A model generated the notes under the pieces. That model did no database searches and was not told the DNA's origin. It saw nothing but the letters and a program-made list of their open reading frames with translations. A program made the translations under genes and the position numbers. From Rhodospirillales bacterium (lineage in GTDB: Bacteria; Pseudomonadota; Alphaproteobacteria; CACIAM-22H2), in the NCBI GenBank assembly GCA_016195145.1, contig JACQAF010000150.1:1-7788 (forward strand): a DNA stretch of 7,788 nt, given 5' to 3'. Every line of letters begins with the position of its first letter. The first letter of the stretch is position 1. This document shows positions 1 to 6,182 of this stretch, piece by piece.

Positions 1-173
1 GACAGCCGGACGTCGCTGCCCGGATTGAGGCCATCGATACGCTCGAACTTGGCGATAACTTCGTAGCCGCTCACCGGCCGGACCGACGTCGTCGAATAGG
101 CGAAGACGACGAAGAGCCCCGCGACCACGAGGACCACGGCGCCCATCAGGGTTTCGACGAGATTATTGCCCAT
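1..173 (-). CDS. mlaD: MlaD, MCE-domain lipid transport protein (5' part only)
   Basis: The first 57 codons are visible; the gene continues past the left edge. The protein begins MGNNLVETLMGAVVLVVAG. It has a short cytoplasmic tail, one hydrophobic helix at about residues 8-27, and then the start of an MCE domain (VSGYEVIAKFERIDGLNPGSDVRL, about residues 34-57). This N-terminus is characteristic of MlaD, the periplasmic-facing, inner-membrane-anchored substrate-binding subunit of the Mla ABC system that moves phospholipids between the membranes to keep the outer membrane asymmetric. The start is supported by an AGGGG ribosome binding site (complement of 181-185) seven bases upstream. It lies 43 bases after the NDUFA12-like gene on the same strand, so the two are probably co-transcribed. 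A signal-anchor rather than a cleaved signal peptide is expected. The rest of the protein cannot be judged. Confidence 0.9.
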   Translation of the reverse strand, partial: MGNNLVETLMGAVVLVVAGLFVVFAYSTTSVRPVSGYEVIAKFERIDGLNPGSDVRL

Positions 174-216
174 TTCTGTTCCCCTAGGATCGAGCTTCGA
201 TGTTCAGCCGGCAGCC

Positions 217-576
217 TTAAGACGGCGTCCACGGCTCGTAGTCGCCGGTCGCCCGGGCGCGTCGGCCGCCCTGGTAATCGTGACCCGGCGGACGATAAGC
301 CTCCGGGGTTCCGGTCAGGTTCGGCACATGGGATTTTTGCCATGCCCGCACCGGGCGGCCGCCCGGCGGCGGTGGCGCGTCAACGATATGATGCAGCCAG
401 GCATGCCATTCCGGCGTCACTTTCGAGGCTTCCGCCTCGCCATTGTAGAGAACCCAGCGCTTTTCGCGGCCGGCCCGGCGCGCCCCGGTTCGGTCGCGGA
501 AATACCGGTTGCCGAAGGCATCTGCCCCGACCTGCTGGCCCCGAAGCCAAGTATATAGCCGTGTTGCGATGGTCAT
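217..576 (-). CDS. NDUFA12-family NADH:ubiquinone oxidoreductase subunit
   Basis: This is a 119-residue protein, a normal length for bacterial NDUFA12 (B17.2) homologues. The family core is visible: G17-D19 and G22-N23-R24-Y25-F26, then R40-W41-V42-L43-Y44, S51-K52-V53, and E56-W57-H58-A59-W60-L61-H62, followed by a proline- and glycine-rich tail that ends in YEPWTPS. The family is an accessory subunit of respiratory complex I on its matrix or cytoplasmic arm, and among bacteria it is known mainly from Alphaproteobacteria such as Paracoccus. This protein has no catalytic residues and no membrane segment. The start is the ATG complement at 574-576, preceded by a weak GAAGA-type ribosome binding site. 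It is the first gene of a probable two-gene or longer transcript running into mlaD, and it is divergent from the gene at 700. The family assignment is confident. Actual assembly into complex I is inferred from the family. Confidence 0.9.
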   Translation of the reverse strand: MTIATRLYTWLRGQQVGADAFGNRYFRDRTGARRAGREKRWVLYNGEAEASKVTPEWHAWLHHIVDAPPPPGGRPVRAWQKSHVPNLTGTPEAYRPPGHDYQGGRRARATGDYEPWTPS

Positions 577-699
577 GGTTCTTCGCGGCTCGGAGGAAAT
601 TTCGCGCGACTATTGCATGACCGTGCGGCCCTCGTCCAGATTGGGCCGCCGGCCCGCCGCGGCCGATACCCGGCCATACTGGCCGCTTAAGGGGAAACG
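577..699. promoter_or_regulatory. divergent intergenic region
   Basis: This 123-base gap separates the minus-strand NDUFA12-like gene from the plus-strand gene at 700, so promoters for both must lie here or overlap the coding ends. I see no convincing -35/-10 pair in this GC-rich stretch. A perfect inverted repeat, CGGCCA-TAC-TGGCCG, lies at 671-685. It ends four bases before the AAGGGGA ribosome binding site (689-695) of the downstream gene. It could be a small operator or a hairpin affecting translation. In such GC-rich DNA it could equally be chance. Confidence 0.4.
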
Positions 700-1728
700 A
701 TGCCCGATTTCTGGCGTTCATCCGGCTACCATCTGCTCGAAACGGCGGGCGCCAACCGCCTCGCCGTCACCAATGGCTTCCTGCGCGCCTATTTCATGCG
801 CCCCGAGGTCAGGCCGGTGGCCGAATCCTGCCCGGCCGAGCGCAAGCTGCATGCCGAATTGCTGGACGACCCGAAAGCCGCGGCGGCCGCCGACCGGCTG
901 GCCGCCATCGCCGACCCCGACGTCCGGGAAAACTACACGCTGCTGCTTGCCTTCCGCGACCGGCTGGTCGCCGCCGGAACCGTCGAGGACGCTTATCTTG
1001 GTCTGTTTATCGGCGCCCAGACCCGCGGCGCGTCAGCGCCCGTCCCGCCGCTATTCGTCGACCAGCTCGTACATGTGATCCTGCGCCGCATTCTTGACGG
1101 GGCGAGCGACCCGCTACGGCTGCGCGCCGCCGAGCTGTTTTTCCGCCCGCAGCGGGCCACGATCAATGACGGGGCGATCATGCTCGCCGACGAGGAAACG
1201 ATCGAGATGCACGCCGCCTCGGGCGGTTTGGGTTCGCTCGGTAAATTGCTGGTCGAATCGAACACCCCGGTACGCAGTATCGAGCTCGACGTGCTGACCG
1301 ACGCCAATGCCGGCCAGTACTGGGGGCGCGACGAGCGTTACGATACCGTGCTCGACCTCACCTTCGGGCGTAGCGGACTCGACGCCCTGGCGCGCGTCCT
1401 TGAGGCTTGGGTGCGCCACTTCCTCGCCATCGAAGTCGCCATCCACCCGGTCAGCCGCATCCACGACGAGCGCTGGGTCTGGCACGTCGGACTCGATGCC
1501 GAGGCGAACACGATCATGAATGACCTCTATGCCGGGCGCGATGTCGAGGAGGAGCGGCTGGCCCGCGTGCTATCCCTCTTCCGGTTCGAGTTCGCCAACC
1601 CGTCGGTGATGCGCCCCGATATCGCCGGACGCCCGGTTTATCTGGGTCTGGCCATCGACGGGCAGCAACGCCTCCGGCTCAAACCACAGAACTTACTGGC
1701 TAATTTACCTCTGGCTGCGACCGCTTGA
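700..1728 (+). CDS. conserved protein of unknown function, DUF6352-like
   Basis: This is a 342-residue soluble protein with no signal peptide or membrane helix. The opening MPDFWRSSGYHLLE, followed by TNGFLRAYFMRPEVRPV and ESCPAERKLHAELL, matches what I recall of the DUF6352 family in Alpha- and Betaproteobacteria. No biochemical function is known to me, and I see no nucleotide-binding or metal-binding signature. The middle (about residues 130-190) contains RAAELFFRPQRATINDGAIMLADEETIEMH, which is rich in acidic residues. The C-terminal half (about 215-300) looks alpha/beta, with several conserved-looking Trp and His residues (WVRHF, RIHDERWVWHVGLD). The end includes RPDIAGRPVYLGLAIDGQQ. The ATG at 700 is supported by AAGGGGA at 689-695, four bases upstream. 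It stands alone on its strand, with 383 bases before nrdJ. The family call rests on memory of the N-terminal pattern. Confidence 0.75.
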   Translation: MPDFWRSSGYHLLETAGANRLAVTNGFLRAYFMRPEVRPVAESCPAERKLHAELLDDPKAAAAADRLAAIADPDVRENYTLLLAFRDRLVAAGTVEDAYLGLFIGAQTRGASAPVPPLFVDQLVHVILRRILDGASDPLRLRAAELFFRPQRATINDGAIMLADEETIEMHAASGGLGSLGKLLVESNTPVRSIELDVLTDANAGQYWGRDERYDTVLDLTFGRSGLDALARVLEAWVRHFLAIEVAIHPVSRIHDERWVWHVGLDAEANTIMNDLYAGRDVEEERLARVLSLFRFEFANPSVMRPDIAGRPVYLGLAIDGQQRLRLKPQNLLANLPLAATA

Positions 1729-1738
1729 AATAAAATAA

Positions 1739-1752
1739 GCAGCACATGCTGC
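1739..1752. repeat. short inverted repeat after the DUF6352-like gene
   Basis: GCAGCA-CA-TGCTGC is a perfect inverted repeat starting ten bases after the stop at 1726-1728. As RNA it would form a 5-bp GCAGC/GCTGC stem with a four-base ACAU loop. No run of T follows (AGTGCGAAATTTT), so it is at best a weak terminator or an RNA 3'-end stabiliser. Confidence 0.3.
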
Positions 1753-1865
1753 AGTGCGAAATTTTCATCTCACCTCGCAATCTGCCGTGGGTAAGACATT
1801 TCAAACGCGCAGCATTTTGCGATCGTGCTCTTCCGCTTCCGGCCAAGCTCATACGCCTGATTGAT

Positions 1866-1894
1866 TTGACCCGGTAATAGATTGAAAAAACAAT
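1866..1894 (+). promoter_or_regulatory. candidate sigma-70 promoter of nrdJ
   Basis: TTGACC (1866-1871, five of six matches to TTGACA) is followed after 17 bases by AACAAT (1889-1894, four of six matches to TATAAT), with an A-rich spacer end. TATATA at 1894-1899 is a stronger -10 by sequence but would sit 22 bases away, which is too far. The site overlaps the NrdR-box-like palindrome, which suits repression by blocking polymerase. Assigned by eye only. Confidence 0.4.
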
Positions 1895-1903
1895 ATATAG
1901 TTG
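1888..1903 (+). promoter_or_regulatory. NrdR-box-like operator
   Basis: The 16-mer AAACAATATATAGTTG agrees with the NrdR consensus ACACWATATWTAGTGT-type pattern at about 13 of 16 positions, including the central CAATATATAGT. NrdR is the zinc-finger/ATP-cone repressor of ribonucleotide reductase genes in most bacteria, and its boxes normally occur as a pair with centres about 31 bases apart. I do not see a second good box at that spacing on either side. The nearest related palindrome is AACATATTGTT at 1958-1968, about 67 bases downstream. The location over the candidate -10 and upstream of an nrd gene makes the assignment plausible; the missing partner box lowers it. Confidence 0.5.
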
Positions 1904-1996
1904 GTTAGTTTCCCTGCCACCGCAAAATCCAGTTGCCGACCCATAGGGCTTGTGGTCAACATATTGTTACGAGCTTCGCCCCCATCCACTGCATCT

Positions 1997-2010
1997 TGTA
2001 TCGAGATACA
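1997..2010 (+). repeat. leader hairpin, TGTATC-GA-GATACA
   Basis: This is a perfect inverted repeat in the nrdJ leader. As RNA it folds as UGUAU with a CGAG tetraloop and AUACA. It is followed two bases later by the larger GC-rich stem at 2013-2076, and no T-run follows. It is probably part of the leader structure rather than a terminator. Confidence 0.4.
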
Positions 2011-2012
2011 GA

Positions 2013-2076
2013 GGGTCCCGGAGGCAAGCATGGGGGATGATTCGCTCCGAGAAGCGAACCGGCTCCCGGGGGTCCC
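2013..2076 (+). other. candidate structured RNA element in the nrdJ 5' leader
   Basis: An outer stem can be drawn by eye: GGG 2013-2015 with CCC 2074-2076, CCC 2017-2019 with GGG 2070-2072, GG 2020-2021 with CC 2066-2067, and AG 2022-2023 with CT 2063-2064, with a T-T mismatch and small bulges. It encloses a clean inner hairpin, TTCGCT (2041-2046) with AGCGAA (2053-2058) and the loop CCGAGA. The element ends 21 bases before the ribosome binding site at 2098-2103. Candidate cis-regulatory RNAs upstream of nrdJ genes have been proposed in the comparative-genomics literature. I cannot recall a consensus well enough to claim a match. Confidence 0.35.
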
Positions 2077-2097
2077 AAGACCAAGAAATTCCACGCC

Positions 2098-2103
2098 GGA
2101 GGG
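2098..2103 (+). promoter_or_regulatory. ribosome binding site that fixes the nrdJ start
   Basis: GGAGGG lies eight bases before the ATG at 2112. This makes 2112 the real start. The in-frame opening from 1950 would add 54 residues that look like translated leader and would read through the leader hairpins. Confidence 0.8.
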
Positions 2104-2111
2104 AAAACGAC

Positions 2112-5100
2112 ATGCGAATTGAGCGGCGATTCACGCGGGCGGGCGGTGACGCGTACGCGAGCATCAAATTCACCAAGACCAACAGCGAGATCCGCAATCC
2201 GGACGGATCGGTGGTCTTCCAGGCGCGCAATATCGAGGTCCCGGCCGAGTGGTCGCAGGTCGCCTGCGATGTGCTGGCCCAGAAGTATTTCCGCAAACGC
2301 GGCGTGCCCGTAAAGCTCAAGGCGGTCGAGGAAAACGACGTGCCGAGCTGGCTGTGGCGCAAGACCACCGACACCGACGCCCTCGCCGAGATGCCCGACA
2401 ACACCCGCCAGCGCGGCGAGGAATCGGCCAAGGAGGTGTTCGACCGCCTGGCCGGCACCTGGACCTATTGGGGCTGGAAGGGCGGCTATTTCGACAGCGA
2501 AGACGACGCCCGCGCCTATTTCGACGAAATGCGCTACATGCTGGCCAAGCAGATGGCGGCGCCCAACAGCCCGCAATGGTTCAACACCGGCCTGCACTGG
2601 GCCTATGGCATCGACGGGCCGGGCCAGGGCCATTACTACGTCGATTTTCGCACCGGCAAGCTGACCCAGTCGAGCTCAGCCTACGAGCATCCGCAGCCCC
2701 ATGCCTGCTTCATCCAGGCGGTCGAGGACGACCTCGTCAACGAGGGCGGCATCATGGATTTGTGGGTGCGCGAGGCGCGCCTGTTCAAATACGGCTCGGG
2801 CACCGGCTCGAATTTCTCCAAGCTGCGCGGCGAGAGCGAGAGGCTTTCGGGCGGCGGCAAATCGTCGGGCCTGATGAGCTTCCTCAAGATCGGCGACCGG
2901 GCCGCCGGCGCGATCAAGTCGGGCGGCACGACGCGGCGCGCCGCCAAAATGGTGACGGTCGATGTCGATCACCCCGATATCGAGCAGTACATCAACTGGA
3001 AGGTGGTCGAGGAGCAGAAGGTGGCGGCGCTGGTCGCCGGCTCCAAGCTCGCCGGCAAGCACCTGAACGCGATCCTCGCCGCCTGCGACGCCGGTCTCGG
3101 CGACGCCGGTTACGATCCCAAGCAGAACCGCGCCCTCAAATCGGCGATCGTCGCCGCGCGCAAGGCGATGATCCCCGAGAACTACATCCAACGGGTGATG
3201 CAGTTCGCGCGCCAGGGCTACACCCATATCGAGTTCCCAGCCTACAACACCGACTGGGATTCCGAAGCCTATCTCACGGTATCGGGCCAGAATTCCAACA
3301 ACTCGGTGCGCGTCACCAACGAGTTCCTCGACGCCGTCCTCGCCGACGGCGACTGGAAGCTGATCCGCCGCGTCGATGGCAAGGTCCACAAGACGGTCAA
3401 GGCGCGCGATCTGTGGGAGCAGATCGGCAACGCTGCCTGGGCCTCAGCCGATCCGGGCCTGCAATATGACACGACGATCAACGAGTGGCACACCTGCCCG
3501 GCGAGCGGGCGGATCAACGCCTCCAACCCGTGCTCGGAATACATGTTCCTCGACGACACGGCGTGCAATCTCGCCTCGATCAACCTGCTCGCCTTCCGCA
3601 AGGACGGCAGCCCGTTCGATATCGAGAGCTTCGAGCATGCCTGCCGGCTGTGGACCGTGACGCTCGAAATCTCGGTGCTGATGGCTCAGTTCCCGTCGCG
3701 CCGGATCGCCGAGCTTTCCTACGAGTTCCGCACCCTCGGCCTCGGCTTTGCCAATATCGGCGGCCTGCTGATGGCGATGGGCCTGTCCTATGACAGCGAC
3801 GAGGGGCGCGCCATCTGCGGCGCGATCTCGGCGATCATGACCGGGGTCAGCTTCGCCGCTTCGGCCGAGATGGCCGAGGAACTGGGCCCCTTCCCCGGCT
3901 ACGGTCCGAACCGCGACCATATGCTGCGGGTCATCCGCAACCACCGCCGCGCCGCCTATGGCGAGAAATCGGGTTACGAGAATCTCACCATCGCCCCGGT
4001 GGCGCTGGTCGCCGATCATTGTCCCGACGGGCGGCTGATCGAGGCCGCCAAGCGGGCTTGGGACCGGGCGCTCGACCTCGGCCAGGCGCATGGTTACCGC
4101 AACGCCCAGGCGACGGTGATTGCGCCCACCGGCACGATCGGCCTGGTGATGGATTGCGACACCACCGGCATCGAACCGGATTTCGCCCTGGTCAAGTTCA
4201 AGAAGCTGGCCGGCGGCGGCTATTTCAAGATCATCAACCGGGTAGTGCCGGCGGCGCTCAAGACCCTCGGTTACGGCCAGATCCAGATCAACGACATCGT
4301 CGCCTATGCCGTCGGCCGCGGCACGCTGGCCGGCGCGCCAGGCATCGACCATGTCGCGCTCAAGGCCAAAGGCTTCGCCGAGGCGCAGATCCAGGCGCTC
4401 GAAAGCGCGCTCGGCGCGGCCTTCGACATCAAGTTTGCCTTCAACAAATGGACGTTGGGCGAGGATTTCTGCGTCCGCGCGCTCGGCTTCTCCAAGACGC
4501 AGCTCGACGACGTGACCTTCGACATGCTCGCCGCCCTCGGCTTCTCACGGGCCGAAATCGACGACGCCAACATCTATTGCTGCGGCTCGATGACGCTCGA
4601 AGGAGCGCCGCATCTCAAGGCGGGGCACCTGTCGGTCTTCGACTGCGCCAACCCTTGCGGGCGCACCGGTAAGCGCTACCTGTCGGTCGAAAGCCATATT
4701 TACATGATGGCGGCTTCGCAGCCGTTCATCTCGGGCGCCATTTCCAAGACCATCAACATGCCCAACGCGGCGACGGTCGAGAATTGCAAGGAAGCCTATC
4801 TCCTGTCATGGCGGCTCGGCCTCAAGGCCAATGCCCTTTACCGCGACGGCTCCAAGCTGTCACAGCCGCTCGCCTCGATCTTCGGCGAGGACGCGACCGA
4901 GGCGGCCGAGGACATCGCCGCCCAGCCGATCGCCGCCCGCGCCGAACGCATCGTCGAGCGCATTGTCGAGCGGGTGATGACCGAACGCCACCGCCTGCCC
5001 AACCGGCGCAAGGGCTACACCCAGAAGGCCGTGGTCGGCGGACACAAGGTTTATCTGCGCACCGGCGAGTATGAGAACGGTCGCATCGGCGAGCTGTTCA

Positions 5101-5831
5101 TCGATATGCACAAGGAAGGCGCCGCCTTCCGCTCGCTGATGAACAACTTCGCCATCGCCGTGTCGATCGGCCTGCAATATGGCGTGCCGCTCGAGGAATT
5201 CGTCGAGGCGTTCACCTTTACCCGCTTCGAGCCCAACGGCATCGTCCAGGGTAACGATGCGATCAAGAATGCGACATCGATCCTCGACTACATCTTCCGC
5301 GAACTCGCCGTTTCCTATCTCGGCCGCGACGATCTGGCCCATGTCCACCAGGACGATCTGGAGCCCGGCAGCGTCGGCAAGGGAGCGAGCGACAGCACGC
5401 TGCCGGCCGACGGATCGGCCGCCGCCAATGCCGCCCTCGACGCGGTGCGCAAGGTCGCCTCGACCGGGTTCGTGCGCTCGCGCTTCCGGGTGCTCGATGG
5501 CGGCCAGGACGCGCCCGCCGCCCGCGCCCAGCGCGCGGCTGGGACCGCACCGCACAATGGCACGGCGGCCGGCCTGGCGGAGGTCCTGGCCGAGGACGCC
5601 GACCGCGAACCGATTGTCTTCGCTATCGGCACGACCACCGTCGAAACCGTGTCGACGACGGTCGCTATCGCCATGACGGCCGATCCGCGCAACGACGCGC
5701 ACAAGGTCCGCGAGGCGCGCCTCAAGGGTTACACGGGCGATGCCTGCGAATCCTGCGGCTCGATGGCAATGGTGCGCAACGGCACGTGCACGAAATGCAT
5801 CGATTGCGGTTCGACCAGCGGCTGCTCGTGA
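2112..5831 (+). CDS. nrdJ: vitamin B12-dependent (class II) ribonucleotide reductase
   Basis: This is a 1239-residue cytoplasmic enzyme that uses adenosylcobalamin to make a thiyl radical and reduce ribonucleotides to deoxyribonucleotides without oxygen. It is the long form typical of Alphaproteobacteria. The N-terminal part (about 1-130) begins MRIERRFTRAGGDAYASIKF. The catalytic 10-stranded barrel domain follows. C199 (HAC) and C485 (DTAC) are the expected redox pair. C474, in N472-P-C-S-E476, is the thiyl-radical cysteine, and its 11-residue spacing to C485 equals that of the Thermotoga enzyme (C322/C333). N472 and E476 are the other active-site residues. A PTGTIGLVMDCDTTG segment lies at about 675-690. 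A TSCPD-like domain is at about 955-1053, preceded by an RIVERIVERV helix. The tail carries C1212-x2-C1215, C1226-x2-C1229-x2-C1232 and C1238, a zinc-ribbon-like swinging arm that re-reduces the active site through thioredoxin. No intein, frameshift or missing residue was seen. It is transcribed alone, with a leader upstream and a terminator downstream. Confidence 0.97.
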   Translation: MRIERRFTRAGGDAYASIKFTKTNSEIRNPDGSVVFQARNIEVPAEWSQVACDVLAQKYFRKRGVPVKLKAVEENDVPSWLWRKTTDTDALAEMPDNTRQRGEESAKEVFDRLAGTWTYWGWKGGYFDSEDDARAYFDEMRYMLAKQMAAPNSPQWFNTGLHWAYGIDGPGQGHYYVDFRTGKLTQSSSAYEHPQPHACFIQAVEDDLVNEGGIMDLWVREARLFKYGSGTGSNFSKLRGESERLSGGGKSSGLMSFLKIGDRAAGAIKSGGTTRRAAKMVTVDVDHPDIEQYINWKVVEEQKVAALVAGSKLAGKHLNAILAACDAGLGDAGYDPKQNRALKSAIVAARKAMIPENYIQRVMQFARQGYTHIEFPAYNTDWDSEAYLTVSGQNSNNSVRVTNEFLDAVLADGDWKLIRRVDGKVHKTVKARDLWEQIGNAAWASADPGLQYDTTINEWHTCPASGRINASNPCSEYMFLDDTACNLASINLLAFRKDGSPFDIESFEHACRLWTVTLEISVLMAQFPSRRIAELSYEFRTLGLGFANIGGLLMAMGLSYDSDEGRAICGAISAIMTGVSFAASAEMAEELGPFPGYGPNRDHMLRVIRNHRRAAYGEKSGYENLTIAPVALVADHCPDGRLIEAAKRAWDRALDLGQAHGYRNAQATVIAPTGTIGLVMDCDTTGIEPDFALVKFKKLAGGGYFKIINRVVPAALKTLGYGQIQINDIVAYAVGRGTLAGAPGIDHVALKAKGFAEAQIQALESALGAAFDIKFAFNKWTLGEDFCVRALGFSKTQLDDVTFDMLAALGFSRAEIDDANIYCCGSMTLEGAPHLKAGHLSVFDCANPCGRTGKRYLSVESHIYMMAASQPFISGAISKTINMPNAATVENCKEAYLLSWRLGLKANALYRDGSKLSQPLASIFGEDATEAAEDIAAQPIAARAERIVERIVERVMTERHRLPNRRKGYTQKAVVGGHKVYLRTGEYENGRIGELFIDMHKEGAAFRSLMNNFAIAVSIGLQYGVPLEEFVEAFTFTRFEPNGIVQGNDAIKNATSILDYIFRELAVSYLGRDDLAHVHQDDLEPGSVGKGASDSTLPADGSAAANAALDAVRKVASTGFVRSRFRVLDGGQDAPAARAQRAAGTAPHNGTAAGLAEVLAEDADREPIVFAIGTTTVETVSTTVAIAMTADPRNDAHKVREARLKGYTGDACESCGSMAMVRNGTCTKCIDCGSTSGCS

Positions 5832-5865
5832 ACCGATACTTTCTCTCCCTGTGACGTCAACCTTG

Positions 5866-5900
5866 GGGGCGGGTCGCAAGACCCGCCCCTTCCGTTTCTG
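5866..5900 (+). terminator. intrinsic terminator of nrdJ
   Basis: A perfect 10-bp stem, GGGGCGGGTC (5866-5875) with GACCCGCCCC (5880-5889), is closed by a GCAA (GNRA-type) loop. It starts 34 bases after the nrdJ stop and is followed by TTCCGTTTCTG, a weak T-rich tail. On the minus strand no T-run follows, so it mainly serves nrdJ, although it may also blunt convergent transcription. Confidence 0.8.
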
Positions 5901-5940
5901 CAGCGGCGGGGGATTGCGGAACGTCCCGCCCACCGGCGTC

Positions 5941-6003
5941 TCAGAGGTTCGGCGGAATCGGCGCCCCCGCCTCGGCGATCTCTTTCACTCGCTTGCTGAC
6001 GAT
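5941..6003 (-). pseudogene. 3' remnant of an unrecognised minus-strand gene
   Basis: Read on the minus strand, 6000 to 5941 encodes VSKRVKEIAEAGAPIPPNL followed by TGA. It has host-like codons: 16 of 19 sense codons end in G or C. Upstream in the same frame (increasing plus coordinates) the reading becomes low-GC, has no ATG, GTG or TTG start before the stop at 6067-6069, and looks non-coding. The only in-frame start is an internal GTG four codons into the remnant. The simplest reading is that a gene convergent with nrdJ was cut near its 3' end by insertion of the low-GC segment, with its body now beyond the window or lost. I do not recognise the family from 19 residues, and a chance open frame cannot be excluded. 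Confidence 0.4.
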
Positions 6004-6182
6004 TCGATAATTGCTTTTCGTATCGTATGCGATTGTGGTATTGGATTTAAGAACAAAAAGAGAACATTATGATGTCTTTCCAAGATATGGTAGAGAAATT
6101 TTCTTAACGACACAAAATGTTGTGGATAAACTAGGGTGCAAGGCTCGTTTATTCCTTAACTCTCCGCTATCGTTAGCCCAAG
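6001..6182. other. AT-rich junction region ahead of vsr
   Basis: The composition changes sharply at about 6000 (39/60 GC at 5941-6000, 20/60 at 6001-6060, 18/60 at 6061-6120), which I take as the edge of acquired DNA. I see no integrase, transposase or insertion-sequence end. It holds a 12-codon ORF with a purine-rich AAGAGA in front (ATGATG at 6069-6074, stop 6105-6107) and an inverted repeat CACAA-AATG-TTGTG at 6111-6124. A 66-codon frame from a TTG at 6011 overlaps the vsr start and has no recognisable product. The vsr promoter is probably here, but the best pair (TTGGAT 6041-6046, CATTAT 6065-6070) is weak. Confidence 0.5.
6111..6124. repeat. inverted repeat upstream of vsr
   Basis: CACAA-AATG-TTGTG is perfect, with five-base arms and a four-base spacer, and lies 58 bases before the vsr ATG. 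It could be an operator for an autoregulated methyltransferase cluster or for a control protein. It is short enough to be chance in AT-rich DNA. Confidence 0.25.

Larger units (their letters stand above)
1729..2111 (+). promoter_or_regulatory. nrdJ upstream region and probable long structured leader
   Basis: This 383-base stretch has no supportable gene. ORFs on either strand here are short, read through the hairpins below and have no recognisable sequence. Its composition drops well below that of the flanks (1861-1920 is 21/60 GC), as expected of a regulatory region. It contains a candidate sigma-70 promoter (1866-1894), a NrdR-box-like palindrome over the -10 region, an AACATATTGTT palindrome at 1958-1968, and hairpins at 1997-2010 and 2013-2076 ahead of the nrdJ ribosome binding site. 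I looked for the conserved blocks of a cobalamin riboswitch, which would be logical for a B12-dependent enzyme, and did not find them. If transcription starts near 1901, the untranslated leader is about 210 bases. Confidence 0.6.

Noticed and set aside
1900..2110. A cobalamin riboswitch upstream of nrdJ
   Set aside because: The conserved B12-box and GCCACTG-type blocks are not found on the plus strand, despite the functional logic.
1950..2111. An N-terminal extension of NrdJ by 54 residues from an in-frame ATG at 1950
   Set aside because: The ATG at 2112 has a strong GGAGGG site eight bases upstream and gives the family-typical start. The extension reads through leader hairpins and is not protein-like.
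1956..2633. A 225-codon minus-strand ORF across the nrdJ start
   Set aside because: It is antisense to conserved NrdJ coding sequence and to its leader. It reflects the high GC content, which leaves long shadow frames.
2112..5831. An intein or inserted domain in NrdJ
   Set aside because: Class II reductases often carry inteins, but all catalytic blocks are contiguous and the total length is normal for the alphaproteobacterial long form.
4860..5933. A 357-codon minus-strand ORF over the 3' part of nrdJ
   Set aside because: It is a shadow of the conserved TSCPD-like and C-terminal region of NrdJ, with low-complexity composition and no recognisable domain.
5941..6003. A tRNA gene fragment as the island attachment site
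   Set aside because: The GGTTCGGCGGAATC stretch superficially resembles a T-arm, but no acceptor stem, anticodon arm or CCA-adjacent end can be folded around it.
6041..6070. A sigma-70 promoter for vsr (TTGGAT, 18 bases, CATTAT)
   Set aside because: It has only three and four of six matches, too weak in AT-rich DNA to call.
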